Part shown: one piece after another, positions 8,275 to 19,270 of the stretch
How positions within the stretch are numbered: the stretch's first letter is position 1
How the letters are laid out: every line of letters starts with the position of its first letter
Assembly (NCBI GenBank): GCA_031213475.1
Contig: JARUPZ010000025.1
Span: 9,503,544-9,567,543, forward strand
DNA: 64,000 bases
Reading direction: 5' to 3'
Origin: Nereocystis luetkeana
Lineage: Eukaryota; Sar; Phaeophyceae; Laminariales; Laminariaceae
The notes under the pieces: model-generated
Told to the model about the DNA's origin: nothing
The model's database searches: none
What the model saw: only the letters and a program-made list of their open reading frames with translations
Position numbers and translations under genes: made by a program

Positions 8275-10401
8275 GTGCACTACACCTTCACAGACTGGGC
8301 GCGAGAACAACGAGCAGAGCCCCTGTGCTGCGCCACCATCCGCTTCCTGTCGTTGGGTTCCCCTGCCCCCCCGCCGAACGACCTCCTGGATTTCATCCCC
8401 TCGGCCCGGCACCCACAACTTCCGGACGTCCTCACCCTTGCCTCCAAAAGCAAGCTGCACCGTACGGACGACGAAACCACCCTCCTGGTCCAACGACCAC
8501 CCCCACCCCCACCCGGGAACAGCCTACCACCACCCGCCCCCCTTACCCCACGCATCTACGTGCCAATGTTAATGCGCCCCTGGGTGCTGAACACCTGCCA
8601 CGCCACCACCTCTCTACACCTAGGAGTCACCCGAACGGTCCGCATGCTGGCACGTTTCTTTTGGTGGATTGGCATGGACGCTTCCGCCCGCTGGTGGATC
8701 CGCCGCTGCCTTCAATGCCAGGCGCGGAAAACCTCCCGGCACACCATTCGCTGGCCCATCCTTTCTCTTCCTTTGCCCAACGGGCCTGGCATCACCGTCA
8801 GCGTCGACTACTTCGGACCCCTGCCGCTCACAATGCGCGGCAACGTCCACATCCTTCTCTTCACCGACCGCTTCAGCCGGCGCGCCGACATGTTTGCCGT
8901 TTCAGCAGCGCAGTTCACGGCCGCCGGCACCGCCGACATCTTCCTGAACGAATACATCCCTCTCTGGGGGTGCCCGGTTACGCTTCTCTCCGACAACGGT
9001 CTACACTTTACCTCCAAGCTTGCAAACATCGTCTACGAGCGCCTTGGTATCCGCAAGGTCAACACCAGCTCCTACCACCCCTGCACCAACGGCGGCGTCG
9101 AGCGCGTCAACCATGTGTTGGCCCGAATGCTCTCTGTGGTCGGCAAAGAACAGCAGACCGACTGGGACGTGCTGCTGCCACACGGGTCGTCGGCCTACAA
9201 CAACTCCGTGAACGCCGCTACAGGGCTTGCGCCTAACGAAATCCACATGGGCCGTCTTCCTCGCCTCCCGCTCTCGGTCTTCGAACCCGACAACATCGGC
9301 GGCCACCAAAGCTTGGACCGCGATCATCTGGTCTACACCAACCTCGCCACCGACCGACAACGACGCGCGTACTCCCTCGTCCGCGAACTACACCGACTCA
9401 CCGTCTCGCGTCTCCAGCGCCGCAACGCGCCCATCATGGCCGCCCTCCGAGCATCCCCCCCCTTCACCGTCGGCGGCTGGGTTTGGGTCTACAACTCCGC
9501 CTCAACCATTCGCCAAGGCGTCAAAAAGGGCACCGACGCAACTGTACTCAAGACGAAGCTTTCCCTGAACTGGAATGGGCCCTTCAAGGTCCTCGCCGTT
9601 GGACCGACGCCCGCCTCGAACACCCCCGACAACCGCCCTCTTCACGACAAGCTACGTTTCCTCGACCTTCCATCCGACCTCCCGGGACTGGACTCCAAGC
9701 CACGCGTCTCCGTTCAACGATGCAAACCTTGCCGGAACCCCGACGACACCAGCGACACCCCCAAGCATCTGCCCGCGGACCTCACTACATACGTACTCAC
9801 AGCTTCTGCCGCCAAGTCCCCACCTTACCACGTCACCGTCGACGACGTCACTCCCCCACCGGAACGCCTCGAGGTCGAGCAGATCACCGGCCATCAACTC
9901 GTACGCGGCCGCGGCGGGGTCATCGCCGTTCTGTATGAGACCCACTGGGCTGGACTTCTCAGCCCCTCTTGGGAACGCGAGCTGGACCTTCAACACTTCC
10001 GGCGCAACGTCCTACTCTATTGGTCAGGAGCGCCGACACAACACCGCCAGACGAACCGCCTCTACCGCCAGATGCGCATCGGCGCTGCCCACCGCGAACT
10101 GGCACGATCCCAAGGACAAATCTTTCTCGCCCCCGGCTACGCCCTGGTCTCCTGCAGCCTCTGGCTCCACAACTTCAGCACCACCATCCTCCCCTCCGGA
10201 GCGCACATATGGTACAAAGCGCGCGACGGCCTCTGGTGGCTGGGCAAAATCGCTCACCGTTCACCCCCGGACGTCTCTTCGGGAGCTCCACCGGAACCTT
10301 CACCAGGCGGCTCCTACATCATCCGGTTCCTGGATGACCCCGGACCGATCAAGATCGACCTTCAACCCGCCCGCTACACTACAGCACGGAACGCCGTGTA
10401 G
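8275..10401 (+). CDS. int: Gypsy integrase with GPF module, chromodomain and Tudor-like tail (C-terminal part of pol)
   Basis: Inserts element cDNA into the genome. A zinc-binding HHCC region lies at about 8595-8725 (His pair in CHATTSLH, Cys pair in CLQCQ). The catalytic core has Asp in VSVDYFGPL, Asp in LLSDNGLHF and Glu in GGVERVNH, with normal spacing, so DDE is complete. A GPY/F module follows (LNWNGPFKVL, about 9568-9597), then a chromodomain and a further SH3-like module. The frame is open from the TGA at 7933 to the TAG at 10399-10401 without a frame change, making this the best-preserved part of the element. It has no good ATG at its start, so it is the end of the polyprotein and not a separate gene. 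Confidence 0.9.
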   Translation: MHYTFTDWAREQRAEPLCCATIRFLSLGSPAPPPNDLLDFIPSARHPQLPDVLTLASKSKLHRTDDETTLLVQRPPPPPPGNSLPPPAPLTPRIYVPMLMRPWVLNTCHATTSLHLGVTRTVRMLARFFWWIGMDASARWWIRRCLQCQARKTSRHTIRWPILSLPLPNGPGITVSVDYFGPLPLTMRGNVHILLFTDRFSRRADMFAVSAAQFTAAGTADIFLNEYIPLWGCPVTLLSDNGLHFTSKLANIVYERLGIRKVNTSSYHPCTNGGVERVNHVLARMLSVVGKEQQTDWDVLLPHGSSAYNNSVNAATGLAPNEIHMGRLPRLPLSVFEPDNIGGHQSLDRDHLVYTNLATDRQRRAYSLVRELHRLTVSRLQRRNAPIMAALRASPPFTVGGWVWVYNSASTIRQGVKKGTDATVLKTKLSLNWNGPFKVLAVGPTPASNTPDNRPLHDKLRFLDLPSDLPGLDSKPRVSVQRCKPCRNPDDTSDTPKHLPADLTTYVLTASAAKSPPYHVTVDDVTPPPERLEVEQITGHQLVRGRGGVIAVLYETHWAGLLSPSWERELDLQHFRRNVLLYWSGAPTQHRQTNRLYRQMRIGAAHRELARSQGQIFLAPGYALVSCSLWLHNFSTTILPSGAHIWYKARDGLWWLGKIAHRSPPDVSSGAPPEPSPGGSYIIRFLDDPGPIKIDLQPARYTTARNAV
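9862..10030 (+). other. Chromodomain at the integrase C-terminus
   Basis: The stretch beginning RLEVEQITGHQLVRGRGG and continuing through THWAGLLSPSWERELDL to VLLYW has the chromodomain pattern: E-V-E-x-I at the start, a basic turn, a W-x-G core, W-E and a final helix ending YW. In chromoviruses this module tethers the integrase to chromatin marks. The first aromatic-cage position is Leu in place of the usual Tyr, so binding may be altered. Confidence 0.75.
10195..10380 (+). other. Tudor/SH3-like module after the chromodomain
   Basis: The residues SGAHIWYKARDGLWWLGKI followed by SYIIRFLDDPGPIKIDL and ARY resemble the Tudor/agenet pattern: G-x-x-V/I-x-A, W-Y/W-x-x-x-I, then a Y-x-V-x-F-x-D-x-G strand pair. 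I infer a small beta-barrel reader; no function is shown. Confidence 0.45.
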
Positions 10402-12613
10402 GGATCGTGGTGTCTTCAACGCCAGGGGAATGGGAGCCTAGCACGTGGGCTGCTGCGGAACTCTGATGTGTCCCGCGGAGCCCCCACGGTTTCCACTCCC
10501 CCCCCTGGATAGCCTCGGTTTAGCATTTATTTTTTTAGTTCTGGGTACTTGTTTCTGGTTAGTCAACAATATATTAAAGTAGTTCTTCAGGGTTAGTCTT
10601 CAATAGTCACCAGCAGCCAGCTTCTTGGGTGCATTTGTTTCCGTCTACCTTTTGTTTTCTTCATGTCGCCCACACCTCCGTGTTGCCTTCTTACGTTCAG
10701 GCCACCGAGTCGTAGCGATACCGTAATTTTCACATGTGTTTGTACTTCACTAGCCTACCGCAAATTGTTGGCAATACTACGCCGAGGTGAAATCGTGTCG
10801 TAGCCTGAGCTGTACCCTGGCCTCCGTCGGTTTCCACCGACCCCTGTTTCAGACGGCCATCGAGCTAAGATTGTATCGAGCTTCCAGCTCGCCCGTGTTT
10901 CTTCTATGTTTGCCAAGTAGGGTCCGGATAGCATTGCCGCCCCGGAAGGCCGCAGAGTTATCAACCATGGCGGTTCTACCAAGATCGATTTTCCCTGACT
11001 TGTGTTCTGCTTTCAGTTAGTTTCCTGGTCCCGATCGTGCTTTGTTTTCTTTTTCTTAGGTTTCTTCATCTTTTGTTCGGTATTCCGCGCGCCCCTCTGC
11101 TCTGTGGCAAACGACACCATCTTTGATGTCGCCCCTGTTGGCCGAGTTGCACACGCTAGTGTTTTAGCCCTGCGCTATCTACCACCTTGAACTGCACGCA
11201 TTACGCCAATATTCTTGCGGATCTTCTTGAGTTTTTCTTGTTGAGTAAAATACCTTGCTACGTTTGTTGGTATAGTTCATACCACGAAGAGGCCTCCCAG
11301 ACGCAGCGTTGTTCGCTCCGTCTCCCGGTTTTAATAGCCCCTAGTGTACGCAGCCCTCTTTGCACTTTAGCAGTGCCCCGTTTCTCTTGAGTGATGTCTA
11401 CCACGTTAGGACCTCCGTCACAAGACAAGGCATTACTCCTACCAAATATATACGTGTTTTTTTTTTATTGCGGTCACTGCCTCCTTTCGTGAGTTGTCTA
11501 TAGTTTGCCAACCCGGTTCGGCGACCAACCTCCGTTCGCACCTTTTTGTGCGCCCTTCTTTCGCCTTCACTTCGGTACTAGTTTTCTTCTTCAGCCTTCG
11601 CTTCGGCTTTTGTTCTGTCTCCTGTTTTCTTTCTTCTTTCTTCGGTTTTCGCTTTGCCTTTTTCTGCTTTCGCTTCCGCTTTGAGTTATTTCTTCCTCTC
11701 CTTCGGTCTCTACCTTTAAGTGGTTGTTCTAAGTAAACACCCCTTCGCAGTGTTTGGGTCTTATGACGAGGTGTGGGGGGATCTATAGCCTCATTTCTTT
11801 TGTTTCGAATAGCCGCATCTTCGACCACCTTTTCCTGGTCTTTGGGATGAACTTTGTCATCATCCTTCGACCATCTTGTGGTCTGCATATACGACTATTC
11901 AGGGTGGGCTAATGTGATATGAGTCGAGTGCTCATGGGCTATAGATATAGATAATATAGTCGGCAGTTTCGTAGCCTGAGGAATACGAGAATAATCCAAA
12001 GAATGGACTAACCCGGCGGATATTCCGGTAGTTGAGATCAACCGTCTTTTAGGAATGTTCTCTAAGGCGGATAGGTCGTTAGACAAGAGTAATGTTCCTT
12101 AACGCAGATAGGATCGTAAAGCGAGAAGTTCTTATATTAGCAGAAGAACAATCGGTAGCCCTAGGAAAGTTATTTAGGAGTACGTTAGATAAGAGGAATT
12201 TAGGAGAGCTCGTAGCGTGGGGTGGGACGAGTATATCTGAGCGTCGAGTCCCACCCCCCTACCTCTCACTTCTCTACCAGAGCACCTCCTCAGCTCTAGT
12301 CATCAATAAAGAAGATCTATATAAGAAGAAGCGAAGCACTGCTTCCCAGCTGCCAGATACACCTGCGTCCCTTACCCTTACCCTTACCTCGGCCCTATCT
12401 TCACATAGAGGGGGGGGTATAGTACAGTAGAAAAACCAAGTAAACTGCCGTAAGTAAGTGTGGACAACTCGCTTTTCTTCACTTCGTCAAGAAAAAAATG
12501 TCTCCCACTCCCGGTTCGCCGCCCTTAGAATCTTGAAAAGGGGTACAAGTCGCATTTATGTCATGTGTGTTTTGCGTGCGCCCCCTTGGGGTCGCGATCT
12601 TACCGAGGAGGGC
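10402..12613. other. Non-coding flank of the gypsy element; low complexity
   Basis: No gene is supported. A purine-rich stretch AGGGGAATGGGAG near 10423 could be a polypurine tract, but no LTR copy was matched to 1-604. At 11,455-11,740 there is a pyrimidine-rich, TTCGCTTT-like simple tract whose reverse strand spells a Lys/Arg-rich run, which I treat as low complexity. A short CCCTTA triplicate lies near 12,371. Confidence 0.4.
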
Positions 12614-12742
12614 TTTTCAGTATTTTCGGTATTTTCCCAAAGTTTTGGTATTTTCCCGAAATTTCGGTATTTTCTCAAAATACCGGTATTTTCCTATAAT
12701 ATAGGGAATAATACCGAAACTCGGGAAAATACTGAAACAACA
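12614..12742. repeat. Hairpin array of GGTATTTTCC-type units
   Basis: About five direct copies of a unit close to CGGTATTTTCCC on the left (12,614-12,698) face two inverted copies on the right (12,705-12,742). They meet around CCTATAATATAGG, so the whole could fold into an imperfect hairpin. No ORF is involved. Confidence 0.7.
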
Positions 12743-13894
12743 CTAAAAAACAGTTCTCGTTAAGATTGACCCTCACCTGGGCGCTAAAAGATCATTTAGG
12801 GGTTGCGGTGTACGTCATCCCAACTGGCGGCACATACGTACTGCGTTTGCACGACAGCCTCTCGAGGACGCGAGAAATCAAGGGGAGCTTGCTCAGACTC
12901 GCAAACGTTGTGCACACCCTGCGCTATCAAACAACAACGGAACGGTGCCGCGGATGTTAGGTTAAGCCGAAATGCCTGTAATATTCGAAGCTCAGAAAAC
13001 TCCGTTGGGTTCACTCAGACAGGCAGGTGGCTGGAAGAAGCTCGTTGTTAAGAAGAGCAGATTCGAACCAAAACAGCAATCACGAAGAAGAAAAACGCCA
13101 ACGATAACGACAGCGGTACAGCGTGATCATGATTGGATGGGTTCTCAATGCTTGCATCGAGAGGATGTACGGCTGTTATCGTTGTGGTTGTGGCTTTTAA
13201 TGATGATTTTACATCAACTCATGCCCGAACTGTTGAGTCCGTGATCACAGGACAGGTAAGAAAAAACTAGGTGGCTACGCGAGACGCCCATCCATGGAAC
13301 GTGATATATTGCATGGAAGCGCGAATTGACAGGGGCACCAACAAAAACTGCAATAATATCAGACAGACCAGCATCAACAGCAGCACCCACACCAACCGCA
13401 GCTATACCACAACAACCAACCATATCTACCGCAGCAAAAGCAACAATGACAAAACAACCGGCAAGAAGAGAGCAAACAACAACAACGATCTCGAACACCA
13501 CAACAAACTTACCCAACAACAAAAGTAACAAACAAATACAAGTTGCTTACGGGACAACTGCAGCAGCAGGGGTATTGCCTGGCAAGGCAGAAGGGAAAAC
13601 CTCAAAGCGCAACCTCGAAGCAGAAGAGGTATGCACACCGCAGCTGTAAGAAGCGGACCTGGCTGACGTAGATTGTGATCACTCGCCAGAAGGTATAGAG
13701 GGCGAGAGGGGGGTACCTGATCGGCGTTGAGTGTGTGGCAACACCAGGGTTGATGCCTTTAACCCCGAACCGTCGGGCAGTCTAAAACGAAAGAAGTAGT
13801 GATGAGTATTCCCTCAGGTGGATCATTCATAATGTGAATGCTCAAGTTACGTGAATCTGCCCGAATTTGCAAACTAAGAAATTCCTGCCTCATT
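12743..13894. other. Unassigned region with CAA/CAG-rich tract
   Basis: The stretch 13,330-13,570 is rich in CAA, CAG and ACA triplets, giving short Gln/Asn/Thr-rich readings on + and Leu/Val-rich ones on -. There is no conserved motif and no splice-supported model, so I see no gene here. Confidence 0.4.
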
Positions 13895-15177
13895 TTTGTG
13901 TCCCCGAGCAAATTAAGGGTATTTTTTTATTAATTGGTGGTAAATGAAGCGCGACCTCAGTATTGCCTGGGGTAATCGTATCTGCGACACATCAATGACA
14001 TGCTGGGCGAATACGGATTTTTCTTTACTGTGCGGAACCGAAAACGAACGATCGATCATGCACGTAAGGTTCCTTCTTATCGGAGAGCATTTCCCCATAA
14101 TATATAAGTTACACAGTTTGGGAATAATGGGAGATATGTATCAATATATGGAGGCGTTCTGTCACTATTCGTGAAATTCTCCAGAACGAACAGAAGCGGA
14201 AAAAAAAAATCGTCGAATTTCACGTACATATTATTTGGAAAAACAATCAGGAAATTATAGAAGAATCTGATGAGAAAATTGCGGGAAAACAAAGTCGAAA
14301 TTATGAACAAATATGCTCTCCGATAAAAAAATGACCCTCAGACCTACTATGCCAATGGGACAGCGAAGTTTCAATAAAAAGTTTGAATTTCAAAAATACC
14401 CGATAAAAAAAGAACACGCTTCCTATGGGCCACGTAAAAAAACAAAAAACTTCTCAACTTTTGGAAAAGCCCGAAAAAAACAAATCCGGAGCCGAGGTTG
14501 GGCCAACATCGGCTGAAGAAAAACGCAGGCCAATCTTTGGCTAAGTGGCGAGATTCCGAGTCCTCCAGAGACATTGATCAACAAAACCAAGGATTGCGTC
14601 ATGAACTCTGAACGGAGTACGCTCGTTATAGGGGCTCCGACCCACCCTAGGGTCACCGTCTTCACACCATGGCCGGTGTCCTGTGGCGGGAGATGACCAG
14701 GCGTATGATAAAAAAACATTTGGCTGCTAGTTTGCACAAAACAGAAGACAAAACTTCTCCATTCGTCTCGAATGGCAAAAAATAGACTTTTTTTCAGGTT
14801 TAGGAGGATACCGTAGGACGCTGCCGGCAAGCTCTCGCCCCCTACACCATGGATCCACCTGATATCTTCGAGGCCGTCATCTGTATTCGTTGGCCTTGTC
14901 AGATACCGAGCGGGTTGGCTTAGGCTGAGCATATATATGTCGAAATCGAGCGTCGATGATCGCACGAGCTGGTTTATATCGACGTGTTGACAATTTGCAG
15001 CCAGAAAAAACATATGTTGCGCCGCCTGCAGCCGTTGGGGGGAAATGAATAAAAAATCGAACATGTTTTCCTTTTTTCCCCACTGCGGCGGTACGAGGAA
15101 AGTTTCGGCTGTTTTTGTAAAGCAATATTTTTGGAAAAAAACAGTCAAACTTCGCGTTTCCATTGGCATAAGTCCTA

Positions 15178-15810
15178 GGGCCAGTCTTAACGAGATAAAA
15201 AAAACGAAAATTTAAATACAATTAAACGAACAGACTTTCGTTTTTCTATAAAAAACAACAGGTTGCTTCCTAATAACGAGAAAAGAAAAGTAACGAAAAC
15301 AAAACGAAAGAAAAAGAAGCCGAGTCGACTTTTTACGCGGTGGAATTTTTCTGAATGACCAAACCGCCACAGCACGTGATTCCCGGCGAGAGCGCTCGAC
15401 AGCGCCGGTGGATAGACACAACTCGCACACTTGAGGCACCCTCCACAGCTGGCGGTTCTCGCGGTGGGTTTCCGCTCCCTTCGGAGTGCTCTAAAATTTG
15501 TGTACCGGCCATCGCGCTGTTCGGTGGCGGACGTTTGAATGTTGAGTGGGTTTCATGTCGAAACATTTACCGCCACAGCCACTTCCTGCTCCCCCGGTTT
15601 CTTGCGAGGGCACCCCATGGTGATTCCTTGCCCATATGTGCTCGTGCCGTCAGCAGACAAGCCGCGTTGCAGCCACAAATACTAACTCGCCCATCGTGCG
15701 CTTGCCACCCGGTCGTCGAAACTTTATCGGAACTTCATCCCAACGCTTTCCTCCTAGGTTCCTCTTCGACCCTGGGCGTTCCATTTTTCGTTTTTTTCAA
15801 GTCCTCTGGG
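15178..15810 (+). mobile_element. Truncated TIR element, family H1 (GGGCCGGTCTTAACG ends)
   Basis: The left end GGGCCAGTCTTAACGAG and the interior match the complete copies at 20,855 and 50,156. The match stops after GTCCTCTGGG and the right TIR is missing. The inverted copy in the right arm (58,543-59,202) stops at the same base, so truncation preceded the duplication of the arms. No coding region. Confidence 0.75.
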
Positions 15811-15879
15811 TAGATACTGGTATCACTTTCGAAAACGCTCTGATGTGATATATGATAGATGTGTAAAAAAAATGTGCTA

Positions 15880-15970
15880 TATATACCAGGGTATGATATA
15901 ATATATCCTATCAAATTATATCATATATCATATATATATATGATATGATCATATGATATGACATGATGAC
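15880..15970. repeat. AT-rich palindromic tract (TATGATATGATCATATGATA type)
   Basis: Alternating ATATCATAT and TATGATAT units form nested palindromes around GATCATATGATATGA. The matching tract in the right arm is at about 58,395-58,510 and differs in length. Confidence 0.7.
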
Positions 15971-17097
15971 AGAAAACCCTCCCAGGCGCCCGAGAATCTC
16001 CCGGGATCCACTTTCTTCTTCGAAGATCTTCATATATATCCTCCTAAATAATAAATAAGCCGACATGGCTCTAGCGAGTCTAGCTCGCACACAGGGAGAG
16101 AGCCATACATACATGGCTTTTGTCAGCCGTAATCTCCAGCAATCGTACACCGGCCGTATCACCATCGCTCTTTAGCACCACCCATCAGCAACTGTTACAG
16201 CGATCGCCAATCAATGTCTTCTGCGCGGCGGGTGAGTTCCCGTTGATTTCACGGTGAAGGTTTAGGGTGTCGTCAGCGTATTATTCTTTATGCTATAATA
16301 TTTACTCTATTTTGAGGACAACAAGCGGTTGAAATTGTTGCGAGCATTATTGACTGGCGATTGCACAGCTGCTGTGCATGCCTTGGGTCCGAGGTGTATT
16401 CCTGATTGTTGCGTGCGTAGTACCATAAAGCAGTGTGCGCCTTGTATATTACGTGGAAGGGAAACATACTATCTACAAGGTTCCCCTCCGGGAAGTGCCT
16501 AGGGGAGTGGGTGGCGCAAGAGCAAATTATTGCTCGTATGAAATACCTGCACATCTGTTGAGAACTAACTGCCCGTTGAGAATTATTAAGGGTGGCCATA
16601 GTAAGTACCAGGTATATAGGAACAAATATTGTGAGTACAAATAGCGAAATATATAGGTTTTAGTGGGTACCGTAGGTCCTATTTAATATGGCCCCCCGTA
16701 ATAACTGCATCCACCCATTATGTAAATAACACAAACATAATTTTTTGAGGACAGACTACACATAGTAGTGGTGCTGTTTAAAGGAAATAGTGTGCGATCA
16801 TATTAGTTTATTATTAGTACTACTGTACATATACAATAAAACAAAATTGGGTTTACGGGTAAGTGGATAAAGCTTCGAGTTAGCGGTTCGTCCAATTGTG
16901 CAGCAGCTAGTACCACCGGCAGTACAGCAGAAGGATCGCAGGGTGAACGAGAGATCATCTGGAACATGAATCTCTTGTGGTCGCCTGGTGTCTGCACCCC
17001 AATATCAGTATTAATCACTGAAAATACTTGGATTTCGTATGACAAACAATTACTACTTGATTTTAGTACAATGTAGTACAAATGACTTGATTTGAGA

Positions 17098-17775
17098 ACG
17101 GTCGGGTCCCCAAACCTCATTGAGAATGGCGGAGTCCAAATCATTCGATTTTAGTACAAAAAACTTACATATCTTGATTCCTGAAAAAACTTTAGTTTTG
17201 TATCAATCAGCTGAAAAAAATACTTGATTTGGGTACCGTTGGGTCCCAACAACTCGGTTTGAAAATGGCGGGGTCCAAATCACTTGATTTTAGTATGCAG
17301 AACTTCAATATATTGAATTTAGCATTGATTCGTCAAAGAATTTCAATTTTGTATAGGATGAAAAATCACTCGAGTAGTATGGTGGAGTCGAAATCACTTG
17401 ATTTGAGTACGATCGGGTCCCCCCAACTCGGTTTTTAGTATGTTCAGGCCGTAAAACACTTTATTTTAGTATGCAAAACTTGAAAGCATTGAATTTAGCA
17501 TCGATTCCTCAAATAATTTCAATTTTGTGTGAGATGAAAAAAAGACTTGACTTTAGTATGACGGAGTCGAAGTCACTTGATTATAGTACGGTCGGGTTCA
17601 CTCACCTCGGCTTGAGTACGGTGGAGTCTAAATCACTTGATTTTAGGATCGAAAAATGTGCTAAATAAAATTTTACATTGGTTCCTAAAACAACTGTAAT
17701 TTTGTATCAGAAAAAAAAAACTTGACTTTAGTAATGTGGAGTCGAAATCACTTGATTATAGTACGGTCGGGTTCA
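17098..17775 (-). repeat. ~175-bp satellite, left arm (about 5 units)
   Basis: Units recur with a landmark near GGTCGGGTC at 17,098, 17,237, 17,410, 17,588 and 17,764. Each holds AAATCACTTGATTT-type sequence and a T-rich part. The same unit is more numerous in the right arm. No true ORF: the unit length does not keep a frame. Confidence 0.85.
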
Positions 17776-18420
17776 CGCACAGGTGGACACTCGGGTATGC
17801 CTTGTGAATACCCTGCCAGTATCGACACCCGGTGGAGACCCTGTGAGCACCTCGCTGGGGGTCTTGAACCCTGTTGAGGTTACATGGAAGCACCCTGTCA
17901 GGGTGTAGAACCCTGTTGAGGTTAGGAGGAAGCACCCTGTCAGGGTACGAACCCTGTACAGGGTTCTGTGAACAGACCTTGCATAGGGTGAAGACCTTGG
18001 CAAGGTACTCGGTACAAACCCTGCACCACTTGGCCACCCTGTACAGGGTCAATCGTACATACTCTGTGTAGGTTGAGACCCTGCCAGGGTCGTGTTGTCT
18101 AACCTTTAGAAGGTCGACCAGACGGTCGACACCCTGTACAGGGTCAATCGTACACACCCTGTGCAGGTTGAGACCCTGCCAGGGTCGTGTTGTCTAGCCT
18201 TCACAGGGTCGGTACCCTGTACAGGACCAATATTACACACCCTGTGCTGGCGAGGACCCTGCCAGGGTGGTATTGCCAAACCCTCACAGGGTTGACACCC
18301 TGTACAGTAACGATCATACGCACCCTGTGAAGTTTAAGGCCGTGGCAGGGTCTGGTGACAAGGGATCTTCTACCAGGTGGGCAGACTCCACACCTTGTTC
18401 GAGTCTCGATTTCTTACCTT
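17776..18420. repeat. Array of ACCCTG...CAGGGT palindromes, left copy
   Basis: Many short inverted repeats such as ACCCTGTACAGGGT and ACCCTGCCAGGGT are set in a longer unit of about 105 bp (for example the repeated segment CGTGTTGTCTA near 18,090 and 18,187). The inverted copy at 55,218-55,700 matches up to 18,250. The portion 18,251-18,420 continues the array on this side only. Confidence 0.85.
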
Positions 18421-18479
18421 GGCATCGACACCCTCCACGGAGTCGATGATCTAGACTGTGTGCCGCTTAGTGGTGTGCC

Positions 18480-19270
18480 AACATCGGAACAATAATTGTG
18501 CGATCTAGATCCTATGTACACGTTTGCCTGGGTGGTATCTTTATGATCTAGGTATTATGTACATGTTTCTGTTTGTGGGATATTTATGATAGATCTTACA
18601 CACACGTTTGCGCGGGCATGATCTGTGTGATCTGCCTGATGTGCACAGTTCGACTGGTGAGTTATTTATGATCTGCGAGGTCTAGATCATATATGTATGG
18701 ACGGATCCGCATGATCTAGATCTTACATACATGTTTCGGTGGGTGGGATCTGCATGATCTGGATATTTCGCCACATGGGATCTGCAGATCTGGATGATCT
18801 GATGCACATGTTTCGCCAGGTGGTACTGTTGATCTGCGTGATCTGCACAAGTTTCACTAAATGGGGTCTGTATGATCTGAATCTTGCATACATGTTTGCC
18901 CGGGTATGATCTTTATGACCTGCCTGACCTGCACGTTTTTGACTGGTGGGATACGTATGATCTGCGAGATCTAGATCATATATTCGCGGAGGCATCTGTG
19001 TGGTCTAAATATTACAAACATGTTTCGGTGGGTGGGATCTGTATGATCTAGACCATGCATAGATGTTTCGCCAGGCGGGGTCTGCAGAGCTGTGTTATCT
19101 GCACATACATGTTTCAGAAGGTGCAGTCTGTATGATCTGCCTGAACTGCACACGTTAGCTGGATGGGATCGGTATGATCTGCATGATCTGCACATGTTCC
19201 GCCTGGGGGATGTATGATCTCCTGTAGATCTTGTGCACAACCTTTACGTATCTGTGAAAAATGATCTAGA
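18480..19270. repeat. GATC-rich minisatellite
   Basis: Roughly a dozen diverged units of about 60 bp share TGATCTGCATGATCTG, a CACATGTTTCG-like block and GGTGGGATCTG. The array lies next to the inner end of the left arm and has no partner beside the right arm. Its minus-strand reading gives a repeating Arg-Ser-Tyr-Arg motif that I regard as a by-product. Confidence 0.75.

Larger units (their letters stand above)
605..10401 (+). mobile_element. Ty3/gypsy LTR retrotransposon body with NADAR domain and chromodomain (inactive)
   Basis: Domains read in order: Gag with a CCHC zinc knuckle, a proline-rich linker, NADAR, aspartic protease (DTG), RT (YLDD), RNase H, HHCC zinc-binding integrase with DDE residues and a GPF module, chromodomain, Tudor-like tail. 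The order RT-RNase H-integrase defines Ty3/gypsy, and the C-terminal chromodomain points to a chromovirus-like lineage. The only convincing ATG is at the Gag end (605, or 681). Later blocks have no suitable ATG near their start, so the whole was probably one polyprotein or a Gag-Pol fusion. It is now broken by frame changes near 720, 2400, 4098, 4800, 6120 and 7545 and by TGA codons at 3217 and 7933. LTRs were not identified, so these limits are those of the coding body only. Confidence 0.9.
13895..18250 (+). repeat. Left arm of a large inverted repeat
   Basis: The arm matches the reverse complement of 55,218-64,000 in order. Its outer end (TTTGTGTCCCC...) pairs with the last bases of the window, and its inner end (CCCTGTGCTGG at about 18,240) pairs with 55,218-55,228. 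The arms differ by scattered substitutions and by insertions in the right arm. Homology may go on past the right edge of the window. Confidence 0.9.

Noticed and set aside
11439..11888. Lys/Arg-rich open reading of ~149 codons on the minus strand
   Set aside because: It is the reverse of a pyrimidine-rich simple tract; composition alone explains the length and there is no motif.
10402..12430. 3' LTR of the gypsy element
   Set aside because: No stretch here could be matched to 1-604 by eye, so no LTR pair is claimed.
17776..18420. CRISPR-like appearance of regularly spaced palindromes
   Set aside because: Spacers are themselves repeated, there are no cas genes, and the DNA is eukaryotic.
18723..19240. 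Repeating Arg-Ser-Tyr-Arg open readings on the minus strand
   Set aside because: They are translations of the GATC minisatellite; frames change between units.
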